Source of the DNA: Picochlorum sp. 'celeri' | Lineage: Eukaryota > Chlorophyta > Trebouxiophyceae | Reading direction: 5' to 3' | Length of the DNA: 64,000 nt | Assembly (NCBI GenBank): GCA_010909725.1 | Contig: JAACMV010000016.1 | Location: forward strand, 496,001 to 560,000 | Part shown: in pieces, positions 18,097 through 27,361 of the stretch | How positions within the stretch are numbered: the first letter of the stretch is position 1 | Layout: the number at the start of each line of letters is the position of its first letter | Notes under the pieces: model-generated | What the model was told of the DNA's origin: nothing | The model's database searches: none | What the model saw: only the letters and a program-made list of their open reading frames with translations | Made by a program: the position numbers and the translations under genes

Positions 18097-20625
18097 TTAT
18101 TTCTTCTTTTTTGAGGACCTTGCAGTTGGTGCGCCATCAGAAAATCGGAATGTGATGGTGTCTTTGTCTCTTGTGATGAAATCATCCGGCCCTGAAATGT
18201 TTGACAGCAAGTTTGTCCGGTTTAAAATCTTTTCCATACTCTTTAATTTCTGTTCCATCTCTTCATATTCTGATTTCATTCGTTCTTGTTCAGCTCTGAT
18301 TCGTGCTAATGCCTCTTCTGAGGTGTCTGCCCTGCCAATTTGTTCTCGTTGTTCAGCTTTGGCAATATTGTTGTCTTCTCGCTGTTGCATAATGGTTTCC
18401 TTCTTCTTGATACTCTCAATGTGGGAGGCAAAGAGGGAGCGTCGGTTTTCATCATCCAACGAAATGTATCGTGGATCGTTCCCAAAGTCTTTGCTAAATG
18501 CATCATAGCCTACTGTCGAGGAGAGTTCTGCGTCCCTCAGGAGAGTGGAGAAGTCTAGTTTGGTCTGCCTTAACTTTGCTCTTTCTTCTCTCAGTATATC
18601 ATTCACATACGACTTGAATGCTCTCTTCATCTGAGATTCATTCAACACGGAGTCGTCAAGGATTGTGAGGACATCCCCTCTGACGTCCTCCCATGCTGTC
18701 TTCCCAGGGACCACATCAAGGCGTGACAAAAGCTCTGACAGGATTGCTTTTTCCTTTCGAATAGCATCGCGACGAGCTTGTGCTTCCCCCAAACTTTCCT
18801 CTGCGGAGGATGCCAAGTCTGCTACGGTAATTAGAGCTCGACCTGTAAATTTCAGGCTCGAGACAATTGCGGACGAGGCTGCATCTGCAAAGAATCTGCC
18901 CACAGTACTATGATCATCACCGTCGTCCGTCTTGCTCTGTGTTGCAGTAGATGGAACAGACTCTTCCGCCTCTTCTTCTTCTTCTTCTTCCTTTCCTTCA
19001 CTTGTAGAGACGAGTCCCTTGGCAGACGCAAACAGCGACCCCATTTCAGACATGGATGACTGCAACACAGCCCTCATGGCATCCAGCTTGCTCCTCTCCA
19101 GTAACAAATCCCGCTCGGTTGCTTTTCCTTGCTTCACCTTTTCCTCCAACTCTTGCACAATCACGGTCTGGGTTTTTGTCTCCGATGCTTGTGCTGTGAT
19201 ACGAGATTCCAAATCAAAAATACGGTCCTGAACCCACTTCCACCCTTTTGTTCTCCTCGAGGCAGCAGCAGCTGCCTTTTTCTTCTCTTCCTCCTCTGCC
19301 TCATCCATTCTTTCGCCACCATCCATAGAAGCACTTCTACTAAACAATCCAGAAAACATACCCGGAGTCGACGTCTTCAAATATGGATGCTTAAGTGCCT
19401 CCTGAGGAGTCAATCGAGGTGCCTTTCCACGAGTCACAAATGTCACCCCACCCCTACCATCCCCTTGAATCTCACGAGTCCTCAACAGACCTTCCAACAA
19501 ATCCCACCCCAACTCATCATCTTCATCCAACAATGCAGTCTGTCGAGCCGACAGTCTCGCCTTGGACCTCCACTCCTGCACATTATGATTCAAACGAATC
19601 ATTGTGTTTTTCCAATTCTTCAGTGCAGAAGGAGATCGCAAGAATGGAAGCGCCAACTGCAACAACACCACGCCTGCACTGTATGTATCAAAACATTCCG
19701 GGCGATGCTGAGACCATACGATAGGAGACATGACAAACGCCATGGCTCCCTGCTGAGAAATATCAGGCGAGTCTGTGGGCAAAACATACTCCTCTGGAGC
19801 ACAGTAACACGGATCCAGCATTGTCTCCTGCGGTGAGTAATTCGTTCCAGTCCTCAAATCCGCAGCAGCTCCCAAGTCAATAATTTTAAATCGTTTCTGA
19901 GCATCACTAAATACTAAATTCGCTGGCTTCACATCACGATGCACCAAACCTGCCCCATGGAGATCATCCAAGCATTCAAATACTTGCCTCATCACTGCTC
20001 GCACCACCTCACCCTCACTTGACAATTCCATATCCTCCATCAGCTTTTTCATACAATCTCGCCTCCGCAAATAATACGCAAGCGTCTTGCTTCCTTCGTA
20101 TGACCACACCAGCCACAACCCTGCTGTCAACTGCCCTGCCGCATCTTCTTCAGCCACCTCAAAATACCCCAAGAACGGCGCCACCGTCTCCTTTCGACAT
20201 GATTTCGACGCATACACATTCAACACATGCTCCATCTCAGCAACGTGTTGCGCCCCTCGCACCCTCGCCTTGACCTTTTTCAACACCACTGGAGCCCCAT
20301 CTATTTCCCCTTGAAACACCTTTCCAAACGATCCCTCCCCAAGAGCACGCAACACAGTGACATCTTCATACTCCAATCTCTTCCCTTTATCATTACGAAC
20401 CACATTATACACCTTACGAACCGCAATCCTCGCTGGCAGAGATTGTCTTTTCAGTCTCCTTGTTCCAGAAAATGTGCCAAACATCCGTCCACCACCACAG
20501 ACACTGTGAAGATTCTTCCTATTCCTTTTATGTACAATATCTGTTCCATGAAAAGCACCCTGTAGACCAATGATACCCCCACACCGAGAAGGCGTGGGAC
20601 AAGAGAATGATCCACAGGTGACCAT
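18097..20625 (-). CDS. STN7/STN8-type plastid protein kinase with a long coiled-coil tail
   Basis: This Ser/Thr kinase belongs to the STN7 (STT7)/STN8 (STL1) group that phosphorylates LHCII and PSII core proteins. From ATG 20625 it is about 842 residues; the upstream GTG at 20655 is not needed. A basic, acid-poor N-terminus of ~90 residues fits a transit peptide. The kinase domain (about 92-420) has GEGSFGKVFQGE, the lysine in VLKKVK, HRDVKPANLVF, and KIIDLGAAADLRTG with DLG in place of DFG, the group's hallmark. MSPIVWSQHRPECFDTYSAG also matches the group. About 420 further residues, mostly charged coiled coil with an acidic run near 560, have no counterpart I know in plant STN7/8. Whether it is closer to STN7 or STN8 was not settled. 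Confidence 0.85.
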   Translation of the reverse strand: MVTCGSFSCPTPSRCGGIIGLQGAFHGTDIVHKRNRKNLHSVCGGGRMFGTFSGTRRLKRQSLPARIAVRKVYNVVRNDKGKRLEYEDVTVLRALGEGSFGKVFQGEIDGAPVVLKKVKARVRGAQHVAEMEHVLNVYASKSCRKETVAPFLGYFEVAEEDAAGQLTAGLWLVWSYEGSKTLAYYLRRRDCMKKLMEDMELSSEGEVVRAVMRQVFECLDDLHGAGLVHRDVKPANLVFSDAQKRFKIIDLGAAADLRTGTNYSPQETMLDPCYCAPEEYVLPTDSPDISQQGAMAFVMSPIVWSQHRPECFDTYSAGVVLLQLALPFLRSPSALKNWKNTMIRLNHNVQEWRSKARLSARQTALLDEDDELGWDLLEGLLRTREIQGDGRGGVTFVTRGKAPRLTPQEALKHPYLKTSTPGMFSGLFSRSASMDGGERMDEAEEEEKKKAAAAASRRTKGWKWVQDRIFDLESRITAQASETKTQTVIVQELEEKVKQGKATERDLLLERSKLDAMRAVLQSSMSEMGSLFASAKGLVSTSEGKEEEEEEEAEESVPSTATQSKTDDGDDHSTVGRFFADAASSAIVSSLKFTGRALITVADLASSAEESLGEAQARRDAIRKEKAILSELLSRLDVVPGKTAWEDVRGDVLTILDDSVLNESQMKRAFKSYVNDILREERAKLRQTKLDFSTLLRDAELSSTVGYDAFSKDFGNDPRYISLDDENRRSLFASHIESIKKKETIMQQREDNNIAKAEQREQIGRADTSEEALARIRAEQERMKSEYEEMEQKLKSMEKILNRTNLLSNISGPDDFITRDKDTITFRFSDGAPTARSSKKKK

Positions 20626-21125
20626 CCTGGCTATAATTCGCTGTTTGATTGCCACTATAGCAAAATGGTGTATTTTTCAACCCAATATACACAATTAATG
20701 GGTAAAAATTGATTTACAACAGAGCGCCCGAGACGAGGAAACACCAGGATTGACCCACATCTCGAGCCAAGCAAAGATGACAAAGGCGCCTGATTTTTGA
20801 AATCTTCTTTTTTATATCTTTTTACGGAAGTTCCGTATATAGAACATTAAATCACCGTTGTTAACAAACCATGTCCGCACTGTATCCGTTCTCACAACAG
20901 AATATTTTCCATCAATTCAACTCTCGCTCATACTATTCGTATTTTTATAATACGACGAATGGCTGACGTCCAAGAGACGAGGTGTGCCCTTGTGTAAGAA
21001 CGAGGTGGCTGTAGAATTAGAATTAATTCGATTCGATTCGACTCGCCAACCAGCGATCGGAAGAGTGTGGATACCAATAGACCACATAAATATACTATAG
21101 TAGCAAGGAAGGGATATTTTGATTG
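20626..21125. promoter_or_regulatory. Divergent intergenic region, kinase and unknown gene
   Basis: These 500 nt lie between two divergent start codons. They contain an inverted repeat ACGGAA-g-TTCCGT at 20824-20836, a four-unit run of about 5 bp (attcg/actcg) at about 21025-21044, and several A/T-rich patches. No coding frame, tRNA or other RNA gene was recognised. Confidence 0.4.
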
Positions 21126-22262
21126 ATGGAGCCTGTGCGGAATGAGCATGGTTCGCCTGGGGGGGTCGACCTTCCCCGCCAAGGGCCTGGATTTGGAGAA
21201 GACGACGTGGCATTGGTTGATGTGAATACAGCGGCGACAGCATCTCTCATGTCGCCGAATGTTTGGATTCGTCGTCCACGGAAAGCTGTACCCATGAGAA
21301 GTCCGGATGGGACGTCGAGGGGTGGAATGTATGATGATGAGAATGTGCGGCCATCCAAGACATCAAGTCGGGTGAAGAGTAGGACGACGCCCGTGAGGAG
21401 AAGGCAAGAGGATGAAGTTGGGAAGTTGACGAGGCATGCTGGGATGATTGAACGCGGGCATGCTGGTGTGGATCATGACAACAATCATGTGCCTGGTAGT
21501 AGTAAGAGAACACCACAGGGCGTGCAGACGCAGGATGAGGGTGCAGTGAATCATGGTACGAGACGGAGAAGGCGGAGGAGTGCCGTGTTTCAAAGTGATG
21601 AGTATGTTGTGGATGAGACGGCGAGCCCAGAGGCTGACCCGGGTTTGTATGTTTCGATACAAAATGATCCAGATGCTGCAGTGGTGAGGCGCATGGTCAG
21701 CCCTGGTGGAGTACAGGATGATGATATTTTAAAGACTGTGGAGGAGAATGACAAGGCGGAGGCTGATTTGAAAGAAATATCGGATATAGAAGGAGAAATT
21801 GCAAAGAATGCTGAAGTGAATATGCTATTAGAGCAACTTTTGGCATCGAAAACAAAAAAGTTGGAGGAATTGCATGTGCAGAATGCAACAATCAAGAGAA
21901 TATTTGGTGCAATTGATGTTGTCAAGGACGATTTTGTCATTGAAGGGTTGTCAGAGGAGGAAAGGCGAAATAAAATGATTAGTATAGGTCAGAGATTGAT
22001 ACAAAGTCTGCGAGGGGCGTCATCTGGCCAGGGCGGGCGTCCATCAGGGTCTGGCAGAGATCAGAGTCAAGCTGCTGGAGACCAAGGACATTCATCCAGG
22101 AACGCATGCTTGCCGATGGCTGCCCCAGACATGTACCCTATGGAGTCTCAGATTGCAGCGGCATCGGTGATTGCAGCAAAGGGAGACCCTGCTCGCGCTC
22201 TGCTGTCGTTGCTAGAAAAGGCTCTGGAGGCCAACATGATGGATCGACAGCATCCATCGTAA
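21126..22262 (+). CDS. Hypothetical protein with a central coiled coil
   Basis: I do not recognise a family. The frame runs from ATG 21126 (a TTG at 21123 precedes it) for 378 residues. The first ~200 residues are charged, rich in Arg, Gly, Ser and Asp, and look disordered. Residues about 205-300 form a helical, coiled-coil-like segment (ENDKAEADLKEISDIEGEIA; MLLEQLLASKTKKLEELHVQ). This is followed by a Gly/Ser/Gln stretch and a short Ala-rich amphipathic C-terminal helix (SQIAAASVIAAKG, ALLSLLEKALEANMM). No enzymatic motif, signal peptide or membrane segment is visible. It is convergent with the SDR-like gene (69 nt apart). Confidence 0.7.
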   Translation: MEPVRNEHGSPGGVDLPRQGPGFGEDDVALVDVNTAATASLMSPNVWIRRPRKAVPMRSPDGTSRGGMYDDENVRPSKTSSRVKSRTTPVRRRQEDEVGKLTRHAGMIERGHAGVDHDNNHVPGSSKRTPQGVQTQDEGAVNHGTRRRRRRSAVFQSDEYVVDETASPEADPGLYVSIQNDPDAAVVRRMVSPGGVQDDDILKTVEENDKAEADLKEISDIEGEIAKNAEVNMLLEQLLASKTKKLEELHVQNATIKRIFGAIDVVKDDFVIEGLSEEERRNKMISIGQRLIQSLRGASSGQGGRPSGSGRDQSQAAGDQGHSSRNACLPMAAPDMYPMESQIAAASVIAAKGDPARALLSLLEKALEANMMDRQHPS

Positions 22263-22331
22263 TGGTTTTTTCATTTAATTTATTAGTATATTGTTAGTAT
22301 TATATGAAATAAAGTCAAGCGATAGACATAT

Positions 22332-23450
22332 TTACGCATGAGGCATTCCAGTGGGTTGCACACGGCAATACCAATCCTCTGCACCCTGTTTGAAAAATGC
22401 TGCGACACTGGGATATTTTGGAGACCACTGCAATTGCTCTCTTGTCGCGGTATTGGACATGTATTTCCCTTTATTATCCCCACCATCCTTTTCTGTAAAT
22501 TCAACGTGCCCAGGAAGTACTCCTGACTCTTCTATGGCATGCATCATGTCTTGAAATGTGACTGGAGTTCCATCACATCCAACAAACACCTTTGATCTAT
22601 ATATTCCTGTATCAGATCCCTGTCCCACCAACACTGCTTTGCAAATACTCGCTGCATCTTCATAATGAATCATATTTACCGTATACCCACCCCAACGAGG
22701 CACGTCTCCTTGTTTTAAGAAGAATGTGTGGGGCCCTCGAGTCCTGTGGTACAATCCCACCAATCTCATCACGCATCCGCCAGCCTCCAACACAGTCTTT
22801 TCAGCCAATAGCAATGCATCTGTTCTCGGGTTTGACCCCAATTCATTGACAGGAGACGATTCATTGCAGTCTGAACCGTCATTAATGCTGTATACTCCTG
22901 CACTGGAGGTGAAGATGAAATTCCCAGAACCGTCCCAGTATGATAGAGCTTTGGCAATATCCCCAGGATAATCCTCGCTCCCTGACGGTGGAGCACAGTA
23001 TGCTACATTGGCAAATCTCTGTCCCGCCTTGACTCCCTGAGCATCATCCCCTGTCCTTGGAGATATCCCAATGGATTTCAACACCTCGTGATTTGTCGTC
23101 GTATTCGTCTGCCCAACAACCGTTCCAGCACCATGTGTATCAAGCCAAAGTTTGCCAAGGTATGACCCAAGCACACCAGGCCCGACAATCAATAGCTCAT
23201 TTGTATTGCTGTTGTGTTGAGCTGACGAGTCTTGAGCAGATGCTTGAGCAATCACAGCAGTCGATTCACGTGTGTGTGCCATCATTGAACATTGACTAAC
23301 ACACAGAACATCCAGAGCGCTCTGTTTCCTCAATCCCAGAATCGTAGAGCGTCCTGTCTGTGTTCTTCCTGCTCGTCCTGCTGCACTTGACACGTCTCCA
23401 CCTCTACAGACTGTCACCAAAGGAGAGAAACGTACTGATCTGACCACCAT
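22332..23450 (-). CDS. NAD(P)-binding Rossmann epimerase-like (atypical SDR) protein, probably plastid
   Basis: A single exon of 372 residues. The first ~90 residues (Arg/Ser/Thr/Ala-rich, few acids) look like a plastid transit peptide. The Rossmann nucleotide loop follows as LLIVGPGVLGSYLG, with glycines spaced like G-x-G-x-x-G. The epimerase-type features are FIFTSSAGVYSI in the Ser position, a later VMRLVGLYHRTRGPH in place of a typical YxxxK, and NMIHYEDAASIC, which resembles the ...VHVDDVA... motif of extended SDRs. The canonical catalytic YxxxK is not evident, so it may be an atypical SDR without classical chemistry. A similar uncharacterised plant family exists, but substrate and pathway are unknown. 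Confidence 0.75.
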   Translation of the reverse strand: MVVRSVRFSPLVTVCRGGDVSSAAGRAGRTQTGRSTILGLRKQSALDVLCVSQCSMMAHTRESTAVIAQASAQDSSAQHNSNTNELLIVGPGVLGSYLGKLWLDTHGAGTVVGQTNTTTNHEVLKSIGISPRTGDDAQGVKAGQRFANVAYCAPPSGSEDYPGDIAKALSYWDGSGNFIFTSSAGVYSINDGSDCNESSPVNELGSNPRTDALLLAEKTVLEAGGCVMRLVGLYHRTRGPHTFFLKQGDVPRWGGYTVNMIHYEDAASICKAVLVGQGSDTGIYRSKVFVGCDGTPVTFQDMMHAIEESGVLPGHVEFTEKDGGDNKGKYMSNTATREQLQWSPKYPSVAAFFKQGAEDWYCRVQPTGMPHA

Positions 23451-23651
23451 GTATGCTAATGTATCAAATTTTAAATATTCAGATGGGTTTGAGTGTGCCA
23501 GTGGATGAGATCAGAGGATGGATCCATCCACTCCATGGAGATGCTATTTAAATGTTTTATTTATGACACATTTCGTGCGGATGGTCCTATCGACACCATC
23601 AGATACACAGTATCCGATACACATTTGAAAAATAAAATAGAATTCGGCAGC

Positions 23652-26102
23652 ATGGGTGCGATATGTCATCGGTGTTGTGTGAGAGGTGGTATAGATGCAC
23701 CACTCCATGCATCCAGGACTGCTCGGCTCGTTCTCGGGCGAATGAGGAGCCATGTGTCCATTACATCGCATAATTTTAATTTAATGAATACTCGAAAGCA
23801 GAGAAATGGGACCATTGTTCGGAGTGGTGAGGTTGGGGAGGATGACGAGGAGGACTTTGGTGGTCTGAATATTGACGATATCATCCAGCAGCATGTTGAG
23901 GAGGGGGACGAGGAAGACGAGTATCACGAGGCGGAAGAAGAAGAAGACGAAGAGCATGGATACCCCGAGCCTCCATCGAGGGTTCGTCAGCTGCCAGAGC
24001 TGTTGCATTCTGCTGGATGTGTGGAGAGGATTGATGGCATACCAGATATTCCGATCGAGAATGTGATTACCTGTAATTCGGATAATGGATCCAACAATTC
24101 TTTGTATGTCTGTGTTCCAAGTGAGGATGGCGAGGAGGACGGGCATGACTGGGCGAATGAGGCTGGAGAATTGGGTGCTGTGGCCGTGTTGGCTGCACGG
24201 CCTTTGCCTGACTGTGTGCTTCCTGTGGTGGTGGTGGATGATCTGATGCTTGCCTTGGCTCAGGTGGCAGCTGAATTTTACGGTGAGTAATAATAGTAGT
24301 ATTGGCCTGGAATATATCATCACGTTGGTATACTCAACATCAACATGTATTGATCTTGTGCAGAATATCCAGCAACAGCCATGAATACAGTAGCATTTGT
24401 GGGATCGTATGGGAAGACGACGGCGTCATGGTTGACTCGGGGTGTCTTTGAAGAAAATGAAGAGCTGACTCTTATGATTGGAGATACAGAGTATGCTATT
24501 GCAGAGGATAGGTTGACCAGGGAGGGAGATGTGTGGGTGGCAGATGAAGAGGATCCAACAGTCAATAGGGACTGTAGTGTTCCATTTCACATTGTTCCAT
24601 ACAAGGGCAAATATGAGCTTCCATTGACTACGCCGGACGGTCTCCACCTTCAGAAAGTACTGGCTGGTGGGGCGGATAGGGGAGCAGAGTCTGCGGTGGT
24701 GGAGGTGTGCCCTGCATCATTGGACGACAAGAGGGCAGCTGCATTCAAGCCTGGGATTGTCGTGTTCACGAATGCGAGCGAAGAGAAGGCGTATTATGAT
24801 GGGAAAATTTTCGATGAATATCTTGAGAGTGTTGGTGAGATGTTTGCGTCCTTGGATGCCTCGCAGATTGCCATATTAAACATTGACGACCCGTATGCGG
24901 ACAGTCTCAGAAGACTTGTCGAGGACACTGGAGCCCAAATGCTCACCTACGGAGTGACATCAAAGAATGCGGATGTGTATGCTGAGAAGGTAAAATCTTC
25001 TATATGGGAAACGGAGATTCTTGTAAAGACGCCTGTAGGAAGGCTGGAGATTATCGTTCCACTGGTTGGAGAATTCAATGTGAGCAATGTCCTTGCTGCA
25101 GTGTCTGTAGGTCTGGCCAGAGGCATCAAACTTGTGAATATTGTGGCGGGTATTGAAGCAGTAGATATTATTCCAGGACGCTGTGAATTGGTTGAAGAAG
25201 GTCAACCATTCCCAGTCATTGTGGATGCGAGTAAAACACCACAGCAGTTGTCTCGTTTGATTGACGATGTCAAGGAGGCTGGTGCACGGAAGACCATCCT
25301 GGTCATGGGATGCCCGGGCTCCACGCCAGTAGAACATAGATCGGCCATGGGGAACATGAGTCATTTCAAAGCAGATATCGTCTTTCTCACAAATGATTCT
25401 CCAGGCGTATGCCCTCCAGACAGAATCATCAATGACATTGTCAGTGGCATGCCAGAAGAGGTGACAGGCCGTCATGCTGGATCCTATCATAATTGGCTTC
25501 AAGACCCTCATAGAGTCCCTCAGTGGTTCCAGCCATGGTTATTGAGGTACCAGTCTGAGGTGGGGCGGTACATCATCGAGGATCGATTTAGTGCCATTCG
25601 AGTCGCCATTGGCCTTGCCAAGCCAAAAGATGTGGTCATCATTGCTGGCAGAGGACATGTAGATAATATGGAATATTGGGATGGCATCTCCCCACTTCCT
25701 GACTATCCTAATACTAGAGAATCTTCTGAGAGTATCGAGGGGAACTTTTTCGAGGATCCAGGGCTCTCTGCGTCCGACTCTGAGGATGGTGCGACGACCA
25801 CAGTTCTAGGATGGTTTGATGACCGCGTAGAAGCAAGGAATGCTGTCGCAAAGCTTCGATATCTTAATGGCATCAAGGATCTTGATAGATCGACAATCCC
25901 ATGGACACGATACCCAGAGGAAAGGGAACAATCTGGTCTGTCTGCAACCGTTGGATCAGAAGCAGCTGCAGCCAGTGGCCAGTACTTGGGTGACTATCTC
26001 AGAAATGTTGTCGATGAGAACAGAGAAGCAGCGCGATTAGAAGATGACAGTGATGAGGATGATGCCCTGAATGATGAATTTGAATCCTTGGATATGATGT
26101 AA
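23652..26102 (+). CDS. MURE: MurE-like (PAP11-type) protein with degenerate ligase motifs
   Basis: This is a homologue of plant MurE, a plastid protein derived from the cyanobacterial UDP-MurNAc-tripeptide ligase and a subunit (PAP11) of the plastid RNA polymerase complex. Exons 23652-24282 and 24364-26102 (GTGAGT donor, tgcag acceptor, phase 1) give 789 residues. A transit-like N-terminus is followed by an acidic stretch with Glu runs (about 65-105), the MurE N-terminal domain, and a P-loop written GSYGKTT (about 224). Plant-like landmarks include YAIAEDRLTREGDVW, TTPDGLHLQKVLAG and the tail WFDDRVEARNAV...PWTRYPEE. The usual catalytic motifs are altered: CPAS for SSHA, EKAYYDG for DHLDYHG, DASKTPQ for DYAHTPD, NDSPG for DNPR and GRGHVD for GKGHE. 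Upstream in-frame Met codons at 23505 and beyond are less convincing. Confidence 0.88.
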
Positions 26103-26257
26103 CCCTTGATGATGACATTTCAATCAGCAAAGTATTTTGCCCTGATTCATATGCATCTCATCTGAGGAGACGTTTTCGTAATTGAATCGTGAATTTGAGC
26201 CTTTCATCGCTCTGATATCGGCACGACGTCATTTCAATTACTTTATATTTATCAATT

Positions 26258-27347
26258 ATGGAAATAGAGCAGCAAAACGAGCAAGAAGGTGGCCCTGCGC
26301 CGAATCAACAGCACGATGAGCAACGAAATGCCAGTTTAGAAGAGGAACGAGAGAAGCATCGCAGGCGGTATGTACCATTTCTATATATTCATGCAACCAA
26401 GATATCAAATTAATTCGAATATCGTGTTCAGAGCTGAAAAATTCGGTGTGGAATACGTTGACCCGGCAACGTCAAAGAGACGGGAATTCAAGCATCAATT
26501 GATGGCTGAACGGAGATCTGGATCTGGATTTACGACTGGATTTGATTTATTTACTGAGGAAGAAGCCGAGAAACGCCAGCAGCGGGCGGCGCGTTTCAAC
26601 ATGCCTGGAGTTGGACTGGAATGGAATGCTGCAGACGTGGTGCAGGATGCAGAGAAACGGCGACAGCGAGCTGAGCGGTTTGGAACAACCGTTGAGCCGC
26701 AAGATGATGGTGGTCTGATGGATGTAGATCTGTATGAAGATAGGAAGGAGGCACCAGCTGAGGTTGAGAGGAGGCCTGAGGCTGTGCATATATATGGGGT
26801 TGATTTGTTGTCCACGAGAGATTTGCTGTCGTATTTTGCGGACTATGGTCCAAAATATATTGAGTGGATCAATGATAGTTCAGCGAATGTAGTGTTTAAT
26901 GACTCTGCGACTGCGAAACGAGCTATTGCCGGGATGGGGGTTCCCATGGTGAGCGAGGATGTGCCAGAGGGTGCATCTGTGAGTGATCCCCGAGCGATGG
27001 AGTACCTCTGGCACAAGGGTCGCGATTTCAAAAAAGCAGGTAGTGATATTCCGTTAGTGTTCCGCGTGGCAACTGTGTTGGATGTGAAACCAGCAGAACG
27101 TGTGAAATCGAGGAGATTATGGGTCTCTGTTGGGCGCCAGAACGGATCAGGTGCCGCACATGGCAAAAAGAAAAAGGTCAAGGGACGAGGTGCTATGAAA
27201 TTTTCTAGGGGAGGTGTTCAGAAGAAAGGACGAAAGCAAAGGCAGACTCGCGTGCCTCATGATGATGAGAGGGAGCCAAATGTTGTTGACATGGTTGATG
27301 CTGGTAATGCTAGGGGACGGGGACTGGTCAAGTATGATGATTTTTAA
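26258..27347 (+). CDS. NCBP3: NCBP3 (nuclear cap-binding subunit 3)-like protein
   Basis: Exons 26258-26367 and 26432-27347 (GTATGT donor, ttcag acceptor) encode 341 residues. The C-terminal half carries the RRM-like domain of NCBP3 (C17orf85): ALHIYGVDLLST-type opening, here VHIYGVDLLSTRDLLSYFADYGPKYIEWINDSS, then NVVFNDSATAKRA, a cap-binding-related fold in mRNA export. The N-terminal half has two copies of an AEKR/RQ-R-A-x-RF element (EKRQQRAARF and EKRRQRAERF) plus RRRAEKFGVEY across the splice junction. These resemble the short helical repeat of THO1/SARNP-type export factors. The tail is basic and Gly/Lys/Arg-rich. Convergent with the sorting nexin gene at 14 nt. Confidence 0.82.
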
Positions 27348-27361
27348 CTGCATTACGTTAC

